Assembly (NCBI GenBank): GCA_965215215.1
Contig: OZ244043.1
Location: 930,001-994,000, forward strand
Direction of reading: 5' to 3'
DNA from: CALDTK01 sp965215215
GTDB lineage: Bacteria > Bacteroidota > Bacteroidia > Chitinophagales > Saprospiraceae
Length of the DNA stretch: 64,000 nt
Shown here: in pieces, positions 18,640-27,714 of the stretch
Position numbering within the stretch: position 1 is the first letter of the stretch
Layout: each line of letters opens with the position of its first letter
Program-made: the position numbers and the translations under genes
The notes under the pieces: model-generated
The model's database searches: none
What the model was told of the DNA's origin: nothing
Seen by the model: the letters and a program-made list of their open reading frames with translations, nothing else

Positions 18640-19338
18640 ATGCTCGAAGGATTAACCTATAATACCGCCCAAGAAGACCTCGTCATCCCCGCCTACGGCC
18701 GGTACGTGCAGGAGATGATCCACCGGGCGGCCGACCTCGAAGGGGAGCGGCAGCAGGCGCTGGTGGAGCGGATCGTGAAGATGATGGCCCAACAGTACGA
18801 CGATCAGACCATCACGCGCGAAGACCTCACGCGCAGGCTCTGGAAGCACGTGTACCGGCTCTCGAACTACCGGCTGACCGCCGTGCCGCCCGAGGGCGAC
18901 CGACCTACCCCGGAGGAGGACGCCATCCCGCCGGAGGAAGTGCCGTACCCGAAGCCGGTACCCAAGCAGCGCAACTACGGCGAGTACGTGCAGAAGATGA
19001 TCGACACGGCACTCGCCGCGGAGGACCCGGAGCGCAAGCGCGCCATCGTGACCACCGTGGCCAGCTACATGAAGCTGGCGTACTCGACCTACAACGACGC
19101 GCAGAACATATCCGACAAGACGATCCTCGCGGACCTGAATCGGATGAGTGAGGGCCAGCTGGAAGTGCCGGAGGGGGCGTCGCTCGACGCCTTTATGGGC
19201 AAGGGGAGCCAGTCGCACATCGTGCAGGTAGCCCCGACGACCCGCCGCCGCAGCAAGAAGAAGTCGGGCTACTCGAAGTCGGGCGGCAACAACCAGGGCG
19301 GCGGCGGCCGCAGTCGCAAACGCTTCCGCCGCAGGTAA
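18640..19338 (+). CDS. DUF4290 family protein with basic Gly/Arg-rich tail
   Basis: 232 residues. The first 175 match DUF4290: LEGLTYNTAQEDLVIPAYGRYVQEMI at the start and the repeated YGEYVQKMIDTAL later, all helical. The last 40 residues are low complexity and strongly basic (RRRSKKKSGYSK, then GGGRSRKRFRRR), which suggests nucleic-acid binding; this is inference. The family is Bacteroidota-specific and uncharacterised; it commonly precedes murA as here. ATG at 18640 is preferred over the TTG two codons upstream. Confidence 0.88.
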   Translation: MLEGLTYNTAQEDLVIPAYGRYVQEMIHRAADLEGERQQALVERIVKMMAQQYDDQTITREDLTRRLWKHVYRLSNYRLTAVPPEGDRPTPEEDAIPPEEVPYPKPVPKQRNYGEYVQKMIDTALAAEDPERKRAIVTTVASYMKLAYSTYNDAQNISDKTILADLNRMSEGQLEVPEGASLDAFMGKGSQSHIVQVAPTTRRRSKKKSGYSKSGGNNQGGGGRSRKRFRRR

Positions 19339-19382
19339 CCGCGACCTCCGCCCACACGTAGCACCAAGAACAATACCCCCAC

Positions 19383-20699
19383 ATGGAGAGCAATGCCTTT
19401 CGCGTCGAGGGCGGTCATCGTCTGCACGGCGAGATCGTCCCGCAAGGAGCCAAGAACGAGGCCCTACAAGTACTGAGCGCGACCATGCTCACCGACCGGG
19501 AAGTGATCCTGGAGAACGTACCCCGCATCCTGGACGTCCACAACCTCATGGACCTGATGCGCGGCCTCGGCTGCGCGATCACGGAGGAGTCGACCCACAC
19601 GTTCCACTTTCATACGCCCGAGGTTAACCTAGACTACTTCCGTTCGAAGGAGTACCAGGCGAAGGCCTCGAAGATCCGGGGCTCGGTGATGCTCATCGGG
19701 CCACTGTTGCACCGCGTGGGCCGGGCCTTTTTGCCGAAACCGGGGGGCGACAAGATCGGGCGCCGCCGCCTCGATACGCACTTCCACGGCTTCGAGAAGC
19801 TCGGGGCCGAGTTCGTTTACGATGCCGATAAGGACGAATTTTTCGTCACGGCCGAGAAGGGGCTCAAGGGGGCTTACATGCTCATGGACGAGATCTCGGT
19901 GACGGGTACGGCCAACATGCTCATGACCGCGGTACTCACTCCCGGCGAAACGCAGATCTACAACGCCGCCTGCGAGCCCTACCTGCAGCAGCTCTCGCGC
20001 ATGCTCATCTCGATGGGCGCCGAGATCGCGGGCGTCGGGTCCAATCTGCTCACCGTGCAGGGCGTCGGGTCGCTGAAGGGATGCACCCACCGCCTGCTGC
20101 CGGACATGATCGAGATCGGCTCCTGGATCGGGCTGGCCGCCATGACGCAGTCGGAGCTCACCATCAAAGCGGCCGCCCCGGAGCACCTCGGGGTGATCCT
20201 GCCCACCTTCCGGAAGTTCGGTATCCGGATCGAGGAGCGCGACAACGGCGATGTCCACGTCCCGCAGCAAGACGATTACGAGATATCCACCTTCATCGAC
20301 GGTTCGGTACTCACCGTGTACGACTCCCCGTGGCCCGGCTTCACGCCCGATCTACTGAGCATCCTACTCGTAGTGGCCACGCAGTCGCGCGGCTCGGTGC
20401 TCATCCACCAGAAGATGTTCGAGTCGAGGCTCTTCTTCGTCGACAAACTCATCGACATGGGGGCGAAGGTGATTCTGTGCGATCCGCACCGCGCCACCGT
20501 GATCGGGATCGACCGCGCCTACGCCTTGCGCGGGACCAACATGTCGAGTCCCGATATTCGCGCCGGCGTCAGCCTCCTCATCGCCGCTTGCAGTGCGCAA
20601 GGCACCTCGGTCATCTCCAACGCGCACCAGATCGACCGTGGCTACCAGTTCATCGTCGAGCGCTTGCAAAACGTCGGTGCCCAAATCGAGCGAATTTGA
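19383..20699 (+). CDS. murA: UDP-N-acetylglucosamine 1-carboxyvinyltransferase
   Basis: First committed step of peptidoglycan synthesis: transfers enolpyruvate from PEP to UDP-GlcNAc. 438 residues. GGHRLHGEIVPQGAKNEALQ (substrate-binding Lys-Asn), ISVTGTANMLMTAVL and the C-terminal RGYQFIVERLQNVGA are typical. The loop that carries Cys115 in E. coli reads PKPGGDKIGRRRLDTH, so Asp123 replaces the Cys. Asp at this place is known to give natural fosfomycin resistance. The stop overlaps the DUF4286 start by 4 bases (TTGA). Confidence 0.97.
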   Translation: MESNAFRVEGGHRLHGEIVPQGAKNEALQVLSATMLTDREVILENVPRILDVHNLMDLMRGLGCAITEESTHTFHFHTPEVNLDYFRSKEYQAKASKIRGSVMLIGPLLHRVGRAFLPKPGGDKIGRRRLDTHFHGFEKLGAEFVYDADKDEFFVTAEKGLKGAYMLMDEISVTGTANMLMTAVLTPGETQIYNAACEPYLQQLSRMLISMGAEIAGVGSNLLTVQGVGSLKGCTHRLLPDMIEIGSWIGLAAMTQSELTIKAAAPEHLGVILPTFRKFGIRIEERDNGDVHVPQQDDYEISTFIDGSVLTVYDSPWPGFTPDLLSILLVVATQSRGSVLIHQKMFESRLFFVDKLIDMGAKVILCDPHRATVIGIDRAYALRGTNMSSPDIRAGVSLLIAACSAQGTSVISNAHQIDRGYQFIVERLQNVGAQIERI

Positions 20700-21028
20700 T
20701 CGTCTACAACGTCACCGTTAAAATCGATGCGAGCCGAGCCGACGAGTGGCTGGCCTGGATGCGTCAGGAGCACATCCCGGAAGTGGTGGCCACCGGGCTG
20801 TTTACCTCCTACCGCCTGTGCCGGATCATGGTCGACGACGAGGACGGCGGCCAGACCTTCGCCACGCAGTACGCCTGCGCGTCGCGGGATCTTTTCGACC
20901 GTTACGTGAGTGAGTTTGCACCGGCATTGCGCGACAAACAACGGGCGCGTTTTAGCGACAGCTACGTGGCCATCCGCACCATCATGCAGGTCGTGGAGGA
21001 GCAAGTGCTTTTCGCGAGCGCGAGCTGA
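20696..21028 (+). CDS. DUF4286 family protein
   Basis: 110 residues with a ferredoxin-like pattern: IVYNVTVKIDASRADEWLAWM as the first strand and helix, HIPEVVATGLFTSYRLCRI, then QTFATQYACASRDLFDRYV. It matches DUF4286, a small Bacteroidota family of unknown function that resembles antibiotic-biosynthesis monooxygenase-type folds. The start is a TTG whose last bases overlap the murA stop (TTGA), indicating translational coupling; the frame is open further upstream inside murA but is not coding there. Confidence 0.85.
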   Translation: MIVYNVTVKIDASRADEWLAWMRQEHIPEVVATGLFTSYRLCRIMVDDEDGGQTFATQYACASRDLFDRYVSEFAPALRDKQRARFSDSYVAIRTIMQVVEEQVLFASAS

Positions 21029-21097
21029 GGCGTTTAGGGGACTCCTTACGGAAAAACGGCTCGAACTTCCCGGCGGGGCGTAGGGTTCCTCAGCACT

Positions 21098-21634
21098 ATG
21101 GCAGACGCAAATATCGTGCAGACTCTCGTAACTAGTCTCGTGAAGCAAGCCCCCAACAACGGCATCCAGGACCTGATCAACAGCGTCATCACGGCCGAAG
21201 CCCCCGAGCACGCCGATGTACCCAAGGGGTTGTTGGCGGGGGCGATCGGCGGCCTGGCCGGCGTTTTGGCGAAGACCTTCGTGGAGCGACTCTTCCCGGT
21301 ACGCCCACCGGAAGCCCGTAACGTGCGCAGGGTGACGCTGTCGGAGGAGAACGAGCTGTCGGTGGCGATCGACACCAAGGAGTGGATGACGGGCCTGGCC
21401 GTCGGAACGGCCTACGGGGCGGCCGCCGAGCTCTCCCCCGAGGTAACTACCGGCAACGGGCTCGCGCTCGGCTCGGCGCTCTACGGCCTCAACAACGCCG
21501 GGGCGGCCATGTCTCACGATAAGGTGGAGATGAAACCGCGCGAGGAGAACGAAGCGCACGAGCTACTTTCCGACATGGTGTACGGGTTGGTGGTCGAATT
21601 CGTCCGCCAAGAAGTACGCGCCCGTTTCAACTAA
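21098..21634 (+). CDS. YagU-like (DUF1440-type) protein, copy 1
   Basis: 178 residues with a glycine-rich membrane-like segment GLLAGAIGGLAGVLAKTFVERLFPVRPPEA near residue 43, followed by AVGTAYGAAAELSP and a second small hydrophobic region. The G.aGG..a...K...E.l.PPR pattern resembles the YagU/DUF1440 inner-membrane family; the assignment is by motif only. The N-terminal 40 residues are hydrophilic helix. It is followed by a clear paralogue, so this is a tandem duplication. Confidence 0.7.
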   Translation: MADANIVQTLVTSLVKQAPNNGIQDLINSVITAEAPEHADVPKGLLAGAIGGLAGVLAKTFVERLFPVRPPEARNVRRVTLSEENELSVAIDTKEWMTGLAVGTAYGAAAELSPEVTTGNGLALGSALYGLNNAGAAMSHDKVEMKPREENEAHELLSDMVYGLVVEFVRQEVRARFN

Positions 21635-21684
21635 GAGGCGCCACTTCCGTAAATCGCGACCCCGAACACTCGTAACTCCTCCGC

Positions 21685-22218
21685 ATGCTATCCAACTCGT
21701 ACGACTATTCTCGTATCGTCACCGACCTCGTCAAGGGCGAGCGCAACGCGAACGCCGACCTCCTGCGGGGATTTATCGCCGGCGCAATCGGAGGTTTGGT
21801 CGGAACCGGACTGAAGACACTCGCCGAACGCCTCTTCCCGCCCCGCCCCCCGGGCGAGGATGCCCCCCCCATCAAGATAGCCGACGAGCTTACCGAGGCC
21901 ACGGTCGGGGAGGATGTACCGGAGGAGGCGCGGCCCGTCGTGGCGGAATCGATGCACTGGGCTTTCGGGACCCTGATCGGTGGTGCTTACGGAGCGGCCG
22001 TGGAGGTGATTCCGACCCTGAGCCAGGGGGGCGGCCTGCCCTTCGGCACGGCGGTGTTCGGCTTTATGCACGAAGGCGTGTTACCGGGCCTCGGTGTGGA
22101 GGAACCCCACGCGAACAAAGACCACGAGGAGGAAGGAAACGAGTTACTGACTCACCTGATCTACGGATTCGCCACGGAGATCGTCCGCGACCAAGTACGG
22201 CGGCGACTGGACCGTTAA
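21685..22218 (+). CDS. YagU-like (DUF1440-type) protein, copy 2
   Basis: 177 residues, paralogue of the preceding gene: LLRGFIAGAIGGLVGTGLKT aligns with LLAGAIGGLAGVLAKT, then LAERLFPPRPPGE, GTLIGGAYGAAVEVIP and a similar C-terminus (TEIVRDQVRRRL against VEFVRQEVRARF). Copies share length and order of motifs but have diverged widely, so the duplication is old. Same reservations on function as for copy 1. Converges with the AI-2E permease gene. Confidence 0.7.
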   Translation: MLSNSYDYSRIVTDLVKGERNANADLLRGFIAGAIGGLVGTGLKTLAERLFPPRPPGEDAPPIKIADELTEATVGEDVPEEARPVVAESMHWAFGTLIGGAYGAAVEVIPTLSQGGGLPFGTAVFGFMHEGVLPGLGVEEPHANKDHEEEGNELLTHLIYGFATEIVRDQVRRRLDR

Positions 22219-22258
22219 GCGGGGAACGAACGGCTGAGCGGTAGGGCGGGGCGGGGGC

Positions 22259-23434
22259 TCAAGAGGGCTGGATGAGACGCGAAGATCGCTTCGGCGCCGG
22301 TATAGCTTCCGCGTTTTCCGGAAACGCGTCCTCTTCCGAATCCATACTCGGCACCTCCTGACCGAATTCGCGCATCAGCATCTCCCAGACGCTCAGGAAC
22401 AGCGAGGCTATAACCGGCCCGACCACGAATCCCGCGAGCCCGAACTTGGAGATGCCCCCGAGCGTCGCCACGAGCACGAGGTAATCGGGTAGTTTGGTAT
22501 CTCGACCGACGAGTATCGGACGAAGTAAGTTATCGACCAGTCCGATGGCGGCGCCACCGAACACCAGCACGCCGATAGCGGCGCCTACGTGTCCCTGGAT
22601 GAAGAGGACCACGGCCGCGGGGGCCCACACGATGGCTGACCCCCCGATGGGTAGTAAGCTGAGCAGCGTCATGATGACGCCCCAAAATAATGCCCCCGGG
22701 ATGCCGACCACCCAGAACATGAGTCCACCCAGCCCCCCCTGCACGATCGCGACGATCAACGTGCCTTTGAGCGTAGCGCGCGAAACTTTGGCAAACCGAT
22801 TCAAGAGCGTCCGCTCGTCGCGGTTCCCGATCGGGATAGCTCGCATGATGAGGTCGACGATCTTGTCGCCGTCCCGGAGAAACCACCACAGGAAGTAGAG
22901 CATCAGGAAGAACTTGGCCATTATGGCGAGCAAGTTCTGCGTGATACTAAAGGCCTGGGTACCCAGGAACTGCCCGGCCTGCGTAACGGCACTGTTGACG
23001 GATGCCCGTAGGTTGTCGAAGTTGACGTTGTAGCTCTCGGCGTACTCGCGGACGATCGGGAGTTTGGACTCCGTCCAGTTGATCAATATGTTGGGGTCGA
23101 GAGAGCCGTTCTGGACTCGCGCGACCAACCCGGCCGCTTGGTCGACCACGGCCAGCGTGATCCCGGCCAGCGGGAGCGCTACCACCAGGGTGATGAGGAC
23201 CGTCGTGATGGAGGCGGACAGTCCGGCGCGGCCGTCGAGTTTTTTCTCGATCCACAGGTACACCGGGCGAAAGATGATGGCGAGCACGGTCGCCCAGAAC
23301 AGCATCATCAGAAAGCCGGAGATCAGGTCGTAGAACCAGTACGTAACCCCGACGACCAACATCAAAAAGACGAGCCGCTTGACGGAAACGCGGTTGAGCA
23401 GTTTCGACTGTGGCTTCCTCGGGACATCAGGCAT
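22259..23434 (-). CDS. AI-2E family transporter (permease)
   Basis: 391 residues from the ATG at 23434 (the frame is open up to 23470, but the homologous region begins shortly after MPDVPRKPQ). About eight membrane helices, first VFLMLVVGVTYWFYDLISGF, and the PerM/TqsA-like signatures GGLGGLMFWVVGIPGALFWG and LRPILVGRDTKLPDYLVL. The family includes autoinducer-2 exporters and sodium-proton antiporters, so the substrate cannot be read from sequence. It lies downstream of tRNA-Val on the same strand. Confidence 0.92.
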   Translation of the reverse strand: MPDVPRKPQSKLLNRVSVKRLVFLMLVVGVTYWFYDLISGFLMMLFWATVLAIIFRPVYLWIEKKLDGRAGLSASITTVLITLVVALPLAGITLAVVDQAAGLVARVQNGSLDPNILINWTESKLPIVREYAESYNVNFDNLRASVNSAVTQAGQFLGTQAFSITQNLLAIMAKFFLMLYFLWWFLRDGDKIVDLIMRAIPIGNRDERTLLNRFAKVSRATLKGTLIVAIVQGGLGGLMFWVVGIPGALFWGVIMTLLSLLPIGGSAIVWAPAAVVLFIQGHVGAAIGVLVFGGAAIGLVDNLLRPILVGRDTKLPDYLVLVATLGGISKFGLAGFVVGPVIASLFLSVWEMLMREFGQEVPSMDSEEDAFPENAEAIPAPKRSSRLIQPS

Positions 23435-23548
23435 GCCGCAACAACGACAATTAGACCTGCACCTGTTCATCTACGGGAGCCAACCTTTTGGCTGGCTATA
23501 CCCGTATATAGGTATATAAAACCCCTGATCCGTGACCGGACAAAAGTG

Positions 23549-23623
23549 TGGGCAGTGAGGGGCTCGAACCCCCGACCCCCTCGGTGTAAACGAGGTGCTC
23601 TGAACCAACTGAGCTAACCGCCC
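23549..23623 (-). tRNA. tRNA-Val (anticodon TAC)
   Basis: On the minus strand the 75 bases fold as a cloverleaf: acceptor GGGCGGT pairs with ACTGCCC (one G-T pair), the D arm is TAGCTCAGTTGGTTCAGAGC, the anticodon stem CCTCG/CGAGG encloses the loop TTTACAC with anticodon TAC, and the T arm contains GGTTCGAGCCC. The 3' CCA is not encoded. No other tRNA is seen in the window. Confidence 0.96.
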
Positions 23624-23745
23624 TAAATGCGTACTCCCCACAACGAGACCGTCGTCCGGTGGAGAAGCGGCGCAAAAGTAAGTAATCCCCCGCACACCAG
23701 AAACACTTTGGCCCGACGTTATTTGGGTCGTTCAGTCAGTCAGCT

Positions 23746-26619
23746 ATGAAACGCACCCTAAAAGCCGCCACCTACACCGCCGGTGTACTCGCGTCGCTCG
23801 CGGTGCTCCTCCCCCTCCTCTTCGAAAAGCAGATCGGGGACCGCGCGCTCGCGGCTCTCCGCGATCAGTTGGCCACCGAGCTCGAGGTCGGCGGCGTGTC
23901 GCTCTCGCTGTGGAGGGACTTCCCCTACGCCAGTGTGCGCCTCCAGCAGGTACGGCTCGCCGGGGCCGCGGACGCGGCGTTCATCAGCGCCGGGTACCTG
24001 GCCGGAAGGATCAGCTATTACGACCTGCTCTTCGCCGACGAGCTGACCATCCAGACCGTGGAGCTCGCCGACGCGGACATCAGCGTTCACCGGGACGCGC
24101 AGGGCGGTCCGAACTGGCTGATCCTCAAACCGAACGTCGATTCTACCGCAACGGCGGAGTTCGGCTTCGCTATCCGAAAGGTGCTACTCGACGACGTAGA
24201 CGTCCGCTACGTGGACGAGCACGGCGAGGTGGACGGCGACTGGCACGTCGACGAGGGCGAGCTACAGGGTCGGTTCGGGACGAGCGCCTACACCCTACGC
24301 GGGAACGTGACGGGCCTGAGCCGCTACCTCGAGATCGGCGCACGTCGCTACCTGCCCGAATTCGAATTGGCCGCAGTCTTAGAACTGGATATAGATCCCC
24401 AGGCGAACGTGTACACGTTCGGTCCGAGCAGCGTGCAGCTCGACGGTATGCCCGTGGACGTGCGCGGGAGCATCGGTTTCGTGGCGGAGGGGACCGACTA
24501 CGACCTGCAGCTCGCTACCGACGACGGCCGATTGGGTCCCCTGTTGCGCGCCCTACCCACGGAGTGGGTAACCCCCGGGATGAGGGCCATGGACACGAAG
24601 GGTGCGTTCTCCCTCGGCGGCTCGATCGTGGGCGTGCTCGGCGCGGAGCACGTTCCGGCGATCGACTTCACGGGGCAACTGCGCGGGGGCTCGCTCGAAG
24701 TGCCGAGCCTCGACCGGTCGGCGGATGAGGTCAGCTTCGACCTCAGCTACACCAACGGCGAAGAGCGCAGCATGCGCGCTTCGCGACTTACCCTAACGAA
24801 TTTGGCGGCGCGACTCGACGGTCAGGATCTGACGGGGGCGTTCGTCTGGAAAGACTTCGCGGACCCCTACTTCGACATCACGGCCACCGGAACCCTACCG
24901 CTGGCCTGGCTCGATGCGCTGTGGCCCGAGGGGGGGATGAGCGGGGAGCTGCGGGGCACGAAGGCGCGCATCAGCGGTCGCCAACGACACCTCGCCGAAA
25001 CGAAGTTCGCCGGAGAAGTAACCGCGGAAGGGGACTTCGCCCTGCACCGAGCCGAGGTGAGCTACCTCGGCGAACGCTTCGCGGTGGAGGCCCACGACAT
25101 CGGGTTGAACGGGGTCGACCTCGAGATCGGGGGCGCTTCGCTGATCGGTCTGGGGAATGAGTTCGCGGGCGACATTACCCTCGACGGATTGGTGCCTTAC
25201 CTCTTCGGGGATGGTACCCAGATCCTGTCTATCGGTGGACAGGTGACTTCCCCGGAGGTAAACTTAAAGCGCTGGGTAGATCTGTTTTCCCAAGGATCCG
25301 CCGAATCGGCGGAGGGGGATTCGCGCAACGAGGAACACCCCCTAGCCACCACCCTCGCCGCCGATTTCAGTCTCGGTGCCGATGCGTTTACCTACGGCAA
25401 GGTGCACGGCAAGCGTTTTAGCGGAAGCGGCAAGCTCGAAGATTCGAAACTGCGCATCTGGGGTGAGGCGCTCGGCATGGAGGGCTACTGGGAGGTCGAC
25501 GGCGAGGCGGAGCTGAGTACGACCCCCCGCCTTTCGGCAAAACTCGCCTGCTCCGAAGTGAGCGTGCACGAGCTGTTCGAGCAGAGTGATAACCTCGGCC
25601 AGGACGTGTTGCAAGCACGCCACATCCAGGGGGAGATGACGGCGCGCTCGTACGTCGAGGCGGCCTGGGACCAGAGCGGGCGATTGATCACGGACGACCT
25701 GCACGTGTGGGCTAACGTAGGACTCAACGACGGCGAGCTGCGCGACCTGGAGATGCTGCAGGCGCTGAGCATGTTCGTGCGCTCCGACGACCTAAAGGAC
25801 ATCCTGTTTACGGATACCGAGAACTGGATCGAGGTGGAGCGCGGGCGGGTTTACCTACCGGCTATGTTCATCCAAACCACCGCGACGAACTTCGTGGTGA
25901 GTGGCGCGCACAGCTTCGACAACCGCATCGACTACGCCGTGCGGCTCAACGGCGCGCAGGTGGCCATGACGAAGTTGTTCGGCAAGCGCCCGGGGACCGA
26001 TTTCCTCCCGGACCGCCGTAACGGTTGGGCGAAGGTGTCGCTCAAGATCGAGGGTACGCTCGACGATGAAGATTACGATGTACGGCTCAGCGGCGGGGCC
26101 GTTAAGCGAAATCTGGCGAGTTCGTTGAGTCGCAAACGCGCTATCCGCAACCGGCTGACGGGTTTGTTCGGCGAGGGTAGCCTGATCGACGACTACGATG
26201 ACGTGGGGGAACGCCGTCACGCTGCCGCTCTCGCGCCGGACCGCGCTTCTCTACCGGAACCGCGGCGGGAATCGACGCCGACCCACGGACCGAGCGACCG
26301 GGAGTCCACCGAGTACATCGATTGGGACCATGCGCCCGATGCGGCTACCGAGGCGGTCGTCGACAAGCCTGTCCGGGGCAATACGGCCGTCTTATCGGCG
26401 CCGCGTCCGGCGGTAGAACCAGCGCCGTCCGGGGGGGACGATTCACCCGCGCCGCGGCGGTCAGCCCCGCTCGCCGAACCCTCCCCTACCCCCGCTACGG
26501 CTCCGAAGCCCGTGCTCAGCCAACCTTCCGAAGCGGCTGAGGAGGGATACGATCCTAACGATCCGGCGGAGGACTACGGCGATGAATATTTAGACGGTTT
26601 CGATGACCCGCCGCGCTAA
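23746..26619 (+). CDS. AsmA-like envelope protein
   Basis: 957 residues. A single N-terminal membrane helix (TYTAGVLASLAVLLPLLF) is followed by the AsmA start pattern (ALRDQLATELEVGGVSLSLWRD) and a long repetitive beta-strand body; the C-terminal AsmA region includes GVGLNDGELRDLEMLQAL-like sequence and LFTDTENWIEVERGRVYLP. AsmA/TamB-type proteins are thought to span the periplasm and help lipid or outer-membrane protein transport. The last 130 residues are low complexity, rich in Pro, Ala, Glu and Asp, and probably disordered. ATG start with a proper signal anchor. It follows a non-coding stretch after tRNA-Val and is divergent from that tRNA. Confidence 0.87.
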   Translation: MKRTLKAATYTAGVLASLAVLLPLLFEKQIGDRALAALRDQLATELEVGGVSLSLWRDFPYASVRLQQVRLAGAADAAFISAGYLAGRISYYDLLFADELTIQTVELADADISVHRDAQGGPNWLILKPNVDSTATAEFGFAIRKVLLDDVDVRYVDEHGEVDGDWHVDEGELQGRFGTSAYTLRGNVTGLSRYLEIGARRYLPEFELAAVLELDIDPQANVYTFGPSSVQLDGMPVDVRGSIGFVAEGTDYDLQLATDDGRLGPLLRALPTEWVTPGMRAMDTKGAFSLGGSIVGVLGAEHVPAIDFTGQLRGGSLEVPSLDRSADEVSFDLSYTNGEERSMRASRLTLTNLAARLDGQDLTGAFVWKDFADPYFDITATGTLPLAWLDALWPEGGMSGELRGTKARISGRQRHLAETKFAGEVTAEGDFALHRAEVSYLGERFAVEAHDIGLNGVDLEIGGASLIGLGNEFAGDITLDGLVPYLFGDGTQILSIGGQVTSPEVNLKRWVDLFSQGSAESAEGDSRNEEHPLATTLAADFSLGADAFTYGKVHGKRFSGSGKLEDSKLRIWGEALGMEGYWEVDGEAELSTTPRLSAKLACSEVSVHELFEQSDNLGQDVLQARHIQGEMTARSYVEAAWDQSGRLITDDLHVWANVGLNDGELRDLEMLQALSMFVRSDDLKDILFTDTENWIEVERGRVYLPAMFIQTTATNFVVSGAHSFDNRIDYAVRLNGAQVAMTKLFGKRPGTDFLPDRRNGWAKVSLKIEGTLDDEDYDVRLSGGAVKRNLASSLSRKRAIRNRLTGLFGEGSLIDDYDDVGERRHAAALAPDRASLPEPRRESTPTHGPSDRESTEYIDWDHAPDAATEAVVDKPVRGNTAVLSAPRPAVEPAPSGGDDSPAPRRSAPLAEPSPTPATAPKPVLSQPSEAAEEGYDPNDPAEDYGDEYLDGFDDPPR
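25415..25428 (+). repeat. Interspersed 14-bp motif (AsmA-like gene)
   Basis: GTTTTAGCGGAAGC, exact match, read in the coding direction as the codons for RFSGS. Confidence 0.85.
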
Positions 26620-26654
26620 TAATTGTGGTCGTTTGTCTGTTGTGGGGGTGATCA

Positions 26655-27041
26655 ATGTCACTACCTCGATTCGATATCCCCACTACTTTGCCAATCGTGA
26701 AAATCGGTAAGGCCACGTTCATCATCTACCTCGACCGAATGAGCGAATGGCGATTTCGATTCGTTTGCGGGGCGGGAGTCCCGCGCCTACGGGCGTCGGA
26801 AGGCTACAACGCCAAGGCCAACGTCCAGAAGGCCGTGGAGTCGGTCCGACGCAACGCGCAGGACGAGCGGCGCTACGAGTTTAAGGTAAACTCCAGGGGG
26901 AAGCACTTCTTCACGCTCCGGGCGCGCAACGGGAACACCCTCGGCGTAAGCCGCAATCACGGCGAGCTCGACGAACTCGAAGCCGACGCAGAAACCCTTC
27001 GGCGCACGGTGTCGGAAGCCGAGTTGCAGGAGCAACACTAA
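26655..27041 (+). CDS. DUF1508 (YegP-like) domain protein
   Basis: 128 residues. TFIIYLDRMSEWRFRFVCGAG and SEGYNAKANVQKAVESVRRNA form one DUF1508 repeat and RYEFKVNSRGKHFFTLRARNG the start of a second, the usual tandem arrangement of YegP. The family is small, cytosolic and has no known reaction. The ATG at 26655 gives an N-terminus about 17 residues longer than typical. It converges with pdeM, overlapping by 4 bases. Confidence 0.82.
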   Translation: MSLPRFDIPTTLPIVKIGKATFIIYLDRMSEWRFRFVCGAGVPRLRASEGYNAKANVQKAVESVRRNAQDERRYEFKVNSRGKHFFTLRARNGNTLGVSRNHGELDELEADAETLRRTVSEAELQEQH

Positions 27042-27712
27042 TTTACGTTCAGCACCTTGTCCTCCGCAATCACGAACACACGGTCGCCGCGGCGGGGGCT
27101 AACGGTATAATTGCCCGTGAAAGAACCGAAGGCTGGAAGCAGCCCGTCGGCTTGCCCGAAGTAGAAGCAGGGCAAGCGCAGCCTGTCGCCCCGCGGTCCG
27201 TAGAGCGCGGCCGCCGGGTGCACGTGGCCGGCGAGGTTGTACTGCCCCGGAATCGATTCTTCGGCCGCGAGCGGGTGGTGGGAAAACCGGAACGGTCCCT
27301 CGTCGTACGGCTCCTCCTCCACGTGGATCCCGTACTTCGCGTACTGGTGTGCGGTGAGCCGATCGTGGTTGCCGAGCACCAGTCCGAAAGCGACGTGCTG
27401 GAAGCCGAGCCGCAGATCCGCGAAGTCTTCCCACTCCGGGTTGTAATCGGAGTGGAACAGGTCGCCGAGCACGAGCAGGCGCGCCGGCGCGAAATCGAGT
27501 AGCAGGCCGCTGAGCTTATCGAGGGTTTCGTGCTGCACGTAGTCGGGTACGGCGATGCCGTGGCGCCGGAAGTGGGTCGCTTTGCCGAGGTGCAAGTCGG
27601 CTACGAGCAGTGTATCGCGAGCGGGCCAGTAGGCGGCGGCGTGCGGGTGCAACTCGAGCCGGGTACCCGCTACGGTTACCGACACGGCGTTGGGTCGTGT
27701 TTGGTGTCCCAC
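27038..27712 (-). CDS. pdeM: Ligase-associated DNA damage response endonuclease PdeM
   Basis: 224-residue metallophosphoesterase with all family motifs: LLVADLHLGKATHFRRHG, LLVLGDLFHSDYN, LVLGNHDRL and FSHHPL, AGHVHP. PdeM is one of four proteins (ATP-dependent ligase, exonuclease, Lhr-like helicase, PdeM) of a DNA repair cassette. The helicase gene ends 2 bases before this gene begins, so they are co-transcribed. The ligase and exonuclease are absent from this neighbourhood. Confidence 0.95.
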   Translation of the reverse strand: MGHQTRPNAVSVTVAGTRLELHPHAAAYWPARDTLLVADLHLGKATHFRRHGIAVPDYVQHETLDKLSGLLLDFAPARLLVLGDLFHSDYNPEWEDFADLRLGFQHVAFGLVLGNHDRLTAHQYAKYGIHVEEEPYDEGPFRFSHHPLAAEESIPGQYNLAGHVHPAAALYGPRGDRLRLPCFYFGQADGLLPAFGSFTGNYTVSPRRGDRVFVIAEDKVLNVN

Positions 27713-27714
27713 GG

